Below, one piece after another: positions 55,101-64,000 of a stretch of 64,000 nucleotides of DNA (positions within the stretch are counted from its first letter, which is position 1; each line of letters starts with the position of its first letter). The notes below the pieces were generated by a model. It searched no databases. It saw only the letters and a list, made by a program, of their open reading frames with translations, and was not told the origin of the DNA. The stretch is from positions 9,087,854-9,151,853 of the forward strand of contig CP092869.1 in NCBI GenBank assembly GCA_030710605.1, written 5' to 3'. The DNA is from Cordylochernes scorpioides (Eukaryota; Arthropoda; Arachnida; Pseudoscorpiones; Chernetidae). Both the position numbers and the translations under genes were made by a program.

Positions 55101-56500
55101 GTTCTACTTTTGAAAGTAATACTTGTAATGATTATATATTAGAATGGATTAAGTATATTTAATGTAATAGGTTTACATTTTATCCTGATTTATAAACCTT
55201 TTAAAAACTAATCGAATTTGCTATATTTGAGTTATTGATTTATTTTAACAAATTTTTAAAGATATTAGCTCGCCAATTAATATATTAAATATTAAGTGTA
55301 AGAATTTTATTATGAACACAGAATTACTTGTTTATTTCGAATTTATTGAAAAAAAATCATTTACCAATTATTTTATTTCCAAAGCGCTATATCCCGCAAG
55401 GGATACTTACGCCAAACAAGGAGAAAAGTTTATTTACATAAGTTATTTACATTATTCAACGCATGAAAACATTAGAGATTTTAACACAATTTGATTATAT
55501 ATAATAATTTGTTTAGAAATTTTATTTTCAAACCTGAAATATATTAAACACCTTTTATTATATATTTATATATAATAATTATTATTATACATTTTAAAAA
55601 GAATAGGAATTTAATTATCACAAAATTAGGTATTACAATATATATATATACTGCATTATATTATTGTACATCGAAAACATATAATCGAGCTTTAAGATTT
55701 GAGAAAAACATTCTTTTTAATTTTACAAATATATTAACAGAAATCATTTAAGATATGTCCATTTGACGTTTCATCACATTTATCTTTCACAGAAAATATA
55801 ATGAAGTCCAACTCTTTAAAAATATTTCATTAAATACAAATAATATATGAAAAAAGCTCTAGATTTTGTAACAAATAAATTGATATTTTAGTATATTCCT
55901 AAAACACTCTTTATACAACAACCAAGTTTAGCCTAGATATTTATATAATTTAATTTTTAAAATATATAAAAAATACCAATTTATATCAATTTATAAATCC
56001 TATAAAATAAAAGAGAGATTTTCAAGATATTTTTGAAAAAGATGAATACCAAAGTGGTATACATATTGTAACTATATTGCTATATAAAAACTCTCACATA
56101 TATTTGTCATCGTTATTACCACATATATATATATATACATGATGATATACAATTGGAATTTTATAAAATATAATCCTGTTTCAAAATTTATACCAAACTC
56201 TATACGCCTCAAAACACAAATATAGAGAACTTTATATAATTTTATAACTTAATTCGTAAAAATATAACCTTGTTTTTGTATAATCGATCTGTGAAAAGAT
56301 ATAATGATATTGGATATTGCTGCTGCTGTGATGGAGATGCATGGAGACATCTGAGACTCTTCTTTGGACACGGCAAGAACAACAACAAAAGATAAAATAG
56401 ATCTCATAATATAAGTGTGGGAATAATTTTTTGATTGCACAATATGATTCAATAACTTATATAACCAAATTATATATAGTTGGTAAAAACTACAAATCAT
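52200..56500. other. Extremely AT-rich stretch without recognisable genes
   Basis: Long A/T runs, few C or G, no exon-like frames. LINE 3' tail at 55372-55425 (minus: ATCCCTTGCGGGATATAGCG). At 54255-54300 a single GAAGGGCTCC...CTGAAAGCTCG hairpin motif. Otherwise nothing identified. Confidence 0.7.
55372..55425 (-). mobile_element. LINE 3' tail with stem-loop
   Basis: Minus strand GTATCCCTTGCGGGATATAG then CGCTTTGGAAATAAAATAA: an ATCCC/GGGAT stem, ATAGCG and an A-rich end, as in the R1-like element at 38476-38522. Confidence 0.6.
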
Positions 56501-56569
56501 ATTTTTATAAACTTGAAGGTTTTGTGAAAATAGTACAAATTAAAATTATACTGGAGAGATCAGGAGGAT

Positions 56570-56665
56570 AAATAAAAAAAGGCATCTCCTGATTGTTCAA
56601 CTAAAAGTTTCTGATGTCAATCAAAACATCAGCAACTTTTATTTGCATGATAAGGAGATGCCTTT
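56570..56665. mobile_element. Short hairpin element
   Basis: AAAAGGCATCTCCTGATTG is mirrored by GCATGATAAGGAGATGCCTT. Internal AACTAAAAGTTTCTGATG is mirrored too. These ends equal the 3' end of the hammerhead repeats, so it may be an internally deleted derivative. Confidence 0.7.
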
Positions 56666-57551
56666 TATTTACATATAGGTTTTTGTTTATTATATATCTC
56701 TCTTAAAACGCTGATATTTCAATTATAGTTAATTGTTTACTTAATTGATGAAACATTAAATATGATGAATAATAAAGAAAATGTATCTGGATCTCTACAT
56801 GAAAAAATGAGAATTTGAGGAATGCTACGTCTTTCTCAGTTTATAAAATTGTTTTGTGCTTGTTATTAAAGTTTAAAACACATTTAAACTTTATATATTT
56901 TATTCAATTAAGATCAAAATTACATAACCATCCAATTAATTATATATCATAACTACATAACATTAAGCCATCTATTTACAGTTTGTTTGGTCACCAGTCC
57001 AATAATTTTATTTTCACTGACTGTGAGATTAATTTATAAAAATGAAATATAATGCAAAACAATTAAACAACTATATACACTAAAAAAATCATTTTTTCTT
57101 TTTTCCAGTTATATTCAGATTCGCTTTCTTTACTATTCTTATGTTTTTATACCTCTAAATGAGGTATGAGTGAGAAAAATAAGGAATACAGCCATATATT
57201 CTTTAACGAAGAAAGAACATTGACATTAATTTATTAAATTTCAATCTTTCTCTCATAACATGAATTTAGATGTAGCCGTTGGTTGGTAGCGCTTAATTTA
57301 ATGGCGATTTTTAATTTTGTTATTAATACAGTGTAATTCTGCAATAATCTTTTCCTGGTTGAGAGTTTTCTTAAAGAATAATATAGATGCAGTAACTATT
57401 CTTTAATTATTAATTTCCTGACGATTGGTTTACTCCTTGTTACTTTTATCATCATGGAATTACAGTATTGTCATTGAGTTCATGTGACTTTATAGTTTCA
57501 GTCCCATTACTGGTTAACCCATCAAACTTTTTATAACAATCCGATCAAATA

Positions 57552-57728
57552 CAGTAAAACCTGTCTATAGAACCTCCTCTAAATAGCGCCTTCCTCTCTA
57601 TAGCGCCCGGTTTTAAATATGTAGTACGATGCGATTTACATTAAAAGTGACCTGTCTATAGCACCCCCTCTCTATAACACCCTATTTTGGTGAGTCCCAA
57701 GAGGGGGAACTATAGACAGGTTTAACTG
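57552..57728. mobile_element. pogo-like MITE
   Basis: 177 bp with CAGTAAAACCTGTCTATAG and CTATAGACAGGTTTAACTG ends and TA flanks (57550-57551, 57729-57730). Internal CTCTCTATAGCGCCC repeats. 57731-58879 shows nothing else I can name beyond a weak hairpin motif near 58285-58320. Confidence 0.9.
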
Positions 57729-58879
57729 TACTCCAATAAATAAGGATATTGGATTAAAAAACGAGAGTTTTCAATTTATAATTCTTAAATGTGTCTTTAT
57801 TATCTTTAATTTTACTCATTTTTTGATCAAACAATTTGAGGCCTGAAATTCAAATTAGTTCTCCATCGGGCTAACTACAAAGACTTCTTGTAAAATAGTC
57901 TTTTATACTTCTCTAAAACATATAAATCTTTATTCATGATTCAAGATAAAATTGTGAAACACGTTTTAAAAAACTACCAATATTTTCTCACAATGAATTT
58001 CTTTTTTATTTATTATTTATTACCAGTTGCAAATAAGACCCGCTATATCCGATCTGTAGTAGAGTAGGTAACAGAATTATTAAAAAGAAAATAAACAATT
58101 AAGAAAAAGAGCATTAAATAAACATATCCATTAAACAAATAGGCAACAACATAAGCAGATAGAAGAAATCGCAAGGAAGTTATTTACAATATGTTAAGCA
58201 ATAATGAAAGTTGATTTAATGAAGTTATCTGTAATAATTAGTATCGTGGAGAGGAAAGATTTTTTAAATTTTAATTTGCAAACTTTCAAGCGATAATCAC
58301 TCTTCAACGGGCTTAATTAAAAATAATTGAATATTTCTTACAATAAATATTTACGGAATAATTTGAAGTCTACCCACATTTATCTATTGTTAGTGGTATA
58401 ACAGTATGATCGTGTTGCCAAGCTTCTGAAAAGCTTTATACTCTCTGAGAGATGATATTTAGGTTTTTTCGTTGACAAATATAATTTTAAACTTTTCGTA
58501 TATTATAAATAAATAGATACTTGAGATATTAGAGCAAAAATATTTTTAAATATGACATTATTTAATCAAATTATATAAAGTTCTCTATATTTGTGTTCTG
58601 GTGGATTTTTAAACGTTAAAATTTCAACTTAATTTTATCACAAGTCTCCAATAATTAATATATTCGAAATATATCTGAATACAATTCTATTAATCTTGAA
58701 AAATATATATTTTTTCTTTTTAAAAATGTAACTTCATGTGTTTAATATTTTGTGACCCACTTATTTTCGTGATAAATATAAAATAAAATGTACTTTCTAT
58801 AAGAATTCGTTGTTTTATTCCTATTACACGTTAAACACAAATGTTTCTGTGAACTAAGGAAAAATACAAACATATTTTG

Positions 58880-59160
58880 TCGCGGTCTCACGCAATTCTG
58901 GCCTTAACTACCCGTTTCATGATTTTTCAGGATGTCTGAATGACCAGTTATTTGTCGTTGAGGTACAGCTTGCACCACGCTGATGAGGGCCAACAGCCCG
59001 AAACGCGTCCATGGTTAGCTTTTCTTGATTAATCAAGAATGGGTATTTGGCAAATTCTGGAATAATTGAAAAGCAATTAGAATAGTTGATATTTATACCG
59101 ATAGATGGCGCAAGTCATCAACAACTTTCAGTTGCACGATAAAGAGATGCCTTCTTTCAT
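58880..59160 (+). mobile_element. Hammerhead-ribozyme repeat, family 1
   Basis: Collinear with 23090-23365: ACGCAATTCTGGCC, TTTCATGATTTTTCAGGATG, hammerhead, TGATTAATCAAGAATGGGTA, box at 59098-59111 and end AAAGAGATGCC. It lacks the 5' palindrome. Confidence 0.8.
58974..59015 (+). ncRNA. Hammerhead ribozyme, family 1, one stem I mismatch
   Basis: ACCACG, CTGATGA, GGGC-CAACA-GCCC, GAAA, ACGCGTC, then CATGGT. The core and stem II match the copy at 23186, but stem I has a C-A mismatch, which should weaken but not abolish the fold. Confidence 0.82.
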
Positions 59161-59720
59161 ATTTTGTCGTGTTGGAATTTTTTAAAATAAAATTCTATGA
59201 ATATATTTTATTTGTATAATTTAAATGTGACTATTGACTCCACGGAGTAATATTTTACATAACAGATATTGATTTAACGAAGGTTATAACATTAGTGCGC
59301 CATCTGTTATAAGAAATTTAAACTATTTTTGACGCATATCTCAAAGTTTACAAGCTTTCGGAGATCCTCTTTGTCACGAAAAATGATAAACACCTATACC
59401 ACAAGTTAATTATGTTTGATAAACTTCAAATATATCCAGATACTTATTAATAGTGATGATAACAAAATATTGGTTTATTATCATCATGATGATCTTTTTT
59501 TTTCCGACTCCAGAAATAGGCAAATTAAATTTCATTTATTTATATCGATTTGTTTTTAGAATATAAGAGCAAAACGGTATAGTAAGGAAATCAACTGAAG
59601 ATAAATATAGGGAATTTGGTATTCCATATTCATGCCTCTACAATGTTAATGCCTATACAGTGATGAGTCTATAATAGATTCGAGTTTTGATATTATACAG
59701 TGAATATATTTTAACGAAAA

Positions 59721-59932
59721 CTGACGTTTGCTGGACATGTGATGATCAGCAGGAGATACATTGCTTGCGGTGTTGGAGAGAAAGCTCCGGGGGAAGAGAT
59801 CGAGGGGAAGGAGACGACAGGGATACACAGACGATGTAAAACAATGGACTAGACGACACGAGGAGATGGCGGAGGAAGTATGGAGAGACCATGTGGCCCA
59901 CCCTCAGTAGAGGAAGGCACTGAAGGAGGGAG
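59721..59932 (+). pseudogene. LINE ORF2 C-terminus, frameshifted
   Basis: KLTFAGHVMISRRYIACGVG, then after a frameshift RGRRRQGYTDDVKQWTRRHE and EMAEEVWRDHVAHPQ with TAG at 59908-59910. The GHV...RGRxRxxxTDDVKQW pattern is the usual end of RTE/CR1-like ORF2 proteins. It runs straight into the 55-bp satellite. Confidence 0.78.
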
Positions 59933-60985
59933 ATATGGAGAGACCATGTGGCCCACCCTCAGTAGAGGAAGGCACTGAAGGAGGGAGATATGGAGAGACC
60001 ATGTGGCCCACCCTCAGTAGAGGAAGACATTGAAGGAGGGAGATATGGAGAGACCACGTGGCCCACCCTTAGTAGAGGAAGACAATGAAGGAGGGAGATT
60101 TGGAGGGACCATGTGGTCCACCCTCATTAGAGGAAGGCACTGAAGAAGGGAGATATGGAGAGAACATGTGGCATACCCTTAGTAGAGGAAGGCATTGAAA
60201 GAGAGAGATATGGAGAGACCATGTGGCCCACCCTCAGTAGAGGAAGGTACTAAAGTAAGGAGATATGGAGAGACCATGTGGCCCACCCTCAGTAGAGGAA
60301 GGCATTGAAGAAGGAAGATATGGAGAGACCATTTGCCAGTCACCCTAAGTAGAGGAAGGCATTGAAGGAGGAAGATATGGAGAGACCATTTGCCAGTCAC
60401 CCTAAGTAGAGGAAGACACTGAAGGAGGGAGATATGGAGAGACCATGTGGCCCACCCTCAGTAGAGGAAGGCATTGAAGGAGGGAGATATGGAGAGACCA
60501 TGTGGCCCACCCTCAGTAGAGGAAGAAATTGAAGGAGATAGATATGGAGAGACCATGTGGCCCACCCTCAGTAGGGGAAGACATTGAGGGAGGGGGATAT
60601 GGAGAGACCATGTGGCCCACTTTCAGTAGAGGAAGACATTGAAGGAGGGGGATATGGAGAGACCATGTGGCCCACCCTCAGTAGAGGAAGACATTGAAGG
60701 AGGGGGATATGGAGAGACTATGTGGCCCACCCTCAGTAGAGGAAGACATTGAAGAAGGAAGTATGGAGAGACCATGTCGCCCATCCTTAGTAGAGGAAGG
60801 CACTGAAGGAGGGAGATATGTAGAGACCATGTGGCCCACCCTCAGTAGAGGAAGACATTGAAGGAGGGGGATATGGAGAGACCATGTGGCCCACCCTCAG
60901 TAGAGGAAGACATTGAAGGAGGGAGATATGTAGAGATCATGTGGCCCACCCTCAGTAGAGGAAGACATTGGAGAAAGGAAGATTT
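59875..60985 (+). repeat. 55-bp minisatellite derived from a LINE end
   Basis: Units of ATGGAGAGACCATGTGGCCC, ACCCTCAGTAGAGGAAG and RCATTGAAGGAGGGAG recur at 59881, 59936, 59991 and 60046 and so on (period 55), about 20 copies. The unit is the DNA of the last codons (VWRDHVAHPQ, stop) plus the following bases of the adjacent LINE. Confidence 0.92.
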
Positions 60986-61507
60986 AGGAATATTTTTGAA
61001 TCGTATGATTCTTTTCGAAATAAAATAATTTTCTACTAAAACACTATTTCAAATAGAATCATCCGCGTCAAAAATAGTTTAAATTTCTTATAAAAGATGA
61101 CGCCCACACTAGTGAATCATATTAATACTGGAACTATCAGTTTTGTACTTGGTACATGTTGTTTTGATGTTGTAGCATATCTACTTGAGGTATCCAGTCC
61201 TGAAACTGTAAATTATTGACATTTCCTATCAACATTTAGGATGTTGTAATCGAGTCTGTTGAAAGGTATTTAAAAGGAATATCTAAGGTAAACAGGGGAT
61301 TTTTCCAACACCTATTTGTTGAACAGGTTCTAGTATAAGGTATATTTTCTAGCGCATGAAACAATAGAAAGTAAAAAAATAAATAAATTTGAGATACTTC
61401 TCTCTAAATATAAAAATAAATAGAATAAATTGATTATTTTGTTATTTTATTATTCTGTTATAGAAAGACACAAAGTATATAAATTTCACAGTAAAATAAT
61501 TATATTA

Positions 61508-62690
61508 TCCACGGTAGGATCAAAAAGTTCCCGCACTTAAAAAGCAAAATATGAAGCAAATAAAAAAAAATGTAAAATATATTTTACTGTAAAGAACAAA
61601 GTCTAAAATATAATTTTATTTCGCAACGCCAGTAAATGCGCATGCGTAGTTTTCATTTTAGGAATATTTTTGTTGTAAGTATTTAGATCGCGTCGGTTTC
61701 TGCAATGTTATCATTTGAGAAAATGGCAAATTTTAAATTCTGTGTAAAATTAAAAAGGTCTTTCAGAGAGACATTAGCATTAATGAATGAAGCTTATGAA
61801 GACGAAAATTTGTCACGAACGCAAGTTTATTTCTGGTATAAACGTTTTAAAGATGGCCGTAAAAGCATCGCGGATGATTCAAGTTCAGGTCGGCCATTGG
61901 CGTCAACAACGGATCGCAATATTGGACAGGTACGTGATTTAATTGTTGCTGATAGAAAAATTACCATTGATAATATATCAGAAATACTTGGAATTTCGTA
62001 TGGTATTTGCCAAAAAATTATTGATGAACATTTAAACATGAAAAAACTTTGTGGTTATTTTGTCCCACGAAATTTAACAGATCAACAAAGAGTAACTAGA
62101 TTATCAATTCCAAGGAAAAAGAAAGTTCATCTTGACAAGTCCAAAGGAAAAGTAATGCTTGTAGTGTTTTTCGATTATCAAGGACTTGTCTATTATGAAT
62201 TTATTAAAGATGGGGTTACTATTAATAAACAGGCATACAAAGAAATACTTGTGCGCCTTCGTGATGCGATAAAAAGAAAAAGAAACCAACTCTTTAAATC
62301 AAAACAGTGGAAATTGCTACATGATAATGCCCCTGCTCATAGAGCCATTATTGTTCAAGACTATTTAGCTAAACATTCTGTATCTGTATTGCCGCATCCT
62401 CCTTACTCTCCTGATATCGCCCCATGTGATTTCTTCTTTTTTTCCAAAACTTAAAATGATGATAAAAGGGAGGCGCTTCTCATCGTCATCAGAAGTAATT
62501 GAAAATGCGACGGTGGAGCTAAACAAGCTTAGAAAAATTGACTTTGAACTAGCATTTCAACAGCTTTTTTCACTCTGGAAAAAATGTGTAGATAACCAAG
62601 GCTCCTATTCTAAAAAAAAAGATGTTTAAATTATTATAAAATGAATAAATAATTAATTAAAAAAAGTTAGGAAACATTTTGTTCCTACCA
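61508..62690 (+). mobile_element. mariner element with internal deletion
   Basis: Ends GGTAGGATCAAAAAGTTCC and its counterpart GGTAGGAACAAAATGTTTCC (reverse at 62660-62690), with TA nearby on both sides. Holds one transposase pseudogene. Exact ends are uncertain by a few bases. Confidence 0.85.
61705..62629 (+). pseudogene. mariner transposase lacking the first catalytic Asp
   Basis: The 250-codon frame has the HTH part (ENLSRTQVYFWYKRFKDGRK), then RNLTDQQRVTRLSIPRKKKV, where about 50-60 residues are missing. The lost part normally carries the GDE/SDE motif with the first Asp. It continues with LLHDNAPAHRAIIVQDYL and PYSPDIAPCDFFFF (DD34D). A frameshift near 62435 moves the C-terminus (WKKCVDNQGSYSKK) into another frame. 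Confidence 0.88.
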
Positions 62691-63129
62691 TGTATATACG
62701 TTATTAAAATATGTAAAATGGATTTTATATATAGAGAGAAGATAGAGAGCATATATACATATCTAAACTTATACAAGTTGTACAAGTATACTTGGAGCAT
62801 ATATATACAAATAAACTTGTATATAAATTCGGCGTGTTATAATTGACTAGAAGTCCTACTTCAGGGTCTTCGTGTTGAAGGGCATCTTATCTTGAATTAA
62901 TTAGTGAATTGATATCAAGTAAGGACACATATATAAAATTTAATTTTCTTTGTAAATATATTTTGGATTTCATTAAGAAAAATGGTCTTTGATGTAACGA
63001 TCTCAAGGAAATATTGGACATATCTTGTGGTTGTAAACAATATATAGGTGTATGCGTGTATATGTGTGTATATATGTATATATTTTTAAATTTAATGATG
63101 TAACTGTAAATAAAATTCAAAGAATATCT

Positions 63130-63290
63130 CTATATATGTAAATAATATTTATGAATCTTTCTGATTCGCTTTCTGTGTATCTTTCCATGTTGAATATTTT
63201 CTTTGTTATATTTGTATGTACATTTAGCGCAAGTGTCACTAGGGGGACATAGCGTTTTGAATTGAAATAAATAAATAAAAAAAAATAAAA
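63130..63290 (+). mobile_element. LINE 3' end
   Basis: GTGTCACTAGGGGGACATAG then CGTTTTGAATTGAAATAAAT repeated AAAT units. A GTC/GAC-based stem followed by ATAGCGTTTTG, like the R1-type tail at 38476-38522. The preceding AT-rich 80 bases resemble that element's 3' UTR. Confidence 0.65.
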
Positions 63291-63419
63291 TGTTAGCTTG
63301 AAAGCTTGAGAAAAAAAATTTTGCTGTACAGCCCGGGTAGGGTAGTTGGTGATATACTATTCGTATACAAATAGAACAATGGTTAAATATTTGAGATCCT
63401 ATGGTAAAAATAAGTAAAA

Positions 63420-63765
63420 ATATCTCCTGATTATGCAACTGAACGTTGCTCAGGGCTTGTGTCATCTCATGGTGTCTAGCGTTCCTTCATACTTTTGGCT
63501 CAAGTAACAGTTCCTCGATTTACCACAATGCTTCTTGGATCAGCCTTTTTGGTCGTTGAGATATAACCTGCGCCAACGCTGACAAGGGTCGACACACCTA
63601 CGGAATTGGTTTTCTTGATTTACCAAGAAATGTCTCTAGCCAACATTACGAAGAAGGACAATATGATATCAAACAATTAGTTGATATTTATTCCGATAGA
63701 TGGCCAAAGAAAATCAGAATCATCCGGTTTACTATCAAGAGAGACATACCTTTTTCTTAATAGGC
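63420..63765 (+). pseudogene. Decayed hammerhead repeat
   Basis: TTTTTGGTCGTTGAGATATA and CGCCAACGCTGACAAGGGTC, then CTACGGAATTGG, correspond to the hammerhead region of family 1 with substitutions in stem II and GAAA. The box ATTCCGATAGATGG remains near 63690. No active fold expected. Confidence 0.65.
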
Positions 63766-63779
63766 TAATATTTTTGGAC

Positions 63780-64000
63780 CCGCCCAGAAGTCCTCCTCTA
63801 CGTGGCGGGCGGGAGAAGCAGCACAAGTAAGGGATTGCCCTGTAGGGCGAAGTACGGTGTCGTGAGCCCCGAGTCGCTACGGTAACCGTGAATAGGGAAC
63901 TCTGAAATGTATCTGAATAACGGAGCAATGGCACCCCACTTTCCAAGGAGCAACAAAGTCAGGAATTGACGGTTCATGCTACTGCGTCAAGGTGCATGGA
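63780..64000. other. GC-richer segment at window end, unidentified
   Basis: Composition changes sharply (CGTGGCGGGCGGGAGAAGC, GGGATTGCCCTGTAGGGCGA). This resembles the 5' region of a LINE or an exon of another gene, cut by the window edge. The minus-strand 89-codon frame has no recognised domain. Confidence 0.35.

Noticed and set aside
56360..56410. Short minus-strand frame starting with a hydrophobic stretch (MRSILSFVVVLAV), possible signal peptide exon
   Set aside because: Only a dozen hydrophobic residues in AT-rich DNA, no convincing donor and no partner exon seen.
60179..60400. Repetitive 73-codon frame on the minus strand
   Set aside because: Antisense of the 55-bp satellite; the period is not a multiple of three and no start context is present.

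Overview
The window looks like nuclear DNA from an animal, most likely an arthropod. It is AT-rich, carries short exons with GT/AG splice sites in long repeat-filled introns, and has a transposon load of mariner and maT elements, pogo-, hAT- and Helitron-type non-autonomous elements, R1-like LINE fragments, tRNA-derived SINEs and hammerhead-ribozyme repeats. The species cannot be named from sequence alone.

The main structure is a large inverted duplication around a 100-N scaffold gap (24621-24720). Positions 1-18785 are the reverse complement of roughly 24721-42130. Both arms hold the same part of one gene, a Dbl-family RhoGEF with a DH domain followed by a PH domain. On the left arm it runs on the minus strand (exons from 19605 down to 2803). 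On the right arm it runs on the plus strand (exons from 24868 to 51985, ending in a TGA just after the PH domain). The DH exon at 19510-19605 survives only in the left contig; the last two exons (44847-44959, 51893-51985) only in the right one. Joined, the exons give a 379-residue in-phase C-terminal part. The seven shared exons (838 nt) differ at 10 sites, all synonymous, while introns differ by whole transposon insertions with clean empty sites. Two haplotypes joined head to head at the gap explain this best; a real inverted duplication is the alternative.

The left-arm extension (18786-24620) holds the upstream DH exon, a pogo-like MITE, hammerhead-ribozyme repeats, two Helitrons, a frameshifted TIR transposon and a tRNA-Gly(GCC) gene. 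Beyond the right arm (42130-52000) are gene introns with a LINE remnant, MITEs, an LTR-like element with heat-shock-element motifs, a truncated maT transposon and a complete non-autonomous LTR retrotransposon. From 52 to 59 kb is an extremely AT-rich stretch without recognisable genes. The last 5 kb hold a LINE end that became a 55-bp satellite, a deleted mariner and more repeat fragments.

The most interesting layer is RNA-related. Complete hammerhead ribozyme folds occur in two repeat families with covarying stems. A U4 snRNA 5' fragment was retroposed into a SINE, a U2 snRNA fragment lies inside a Helitron, a second Helitron contains a tRNA-Gly copy, and LINE 3' ends share a stem-loop with compensatory changes.
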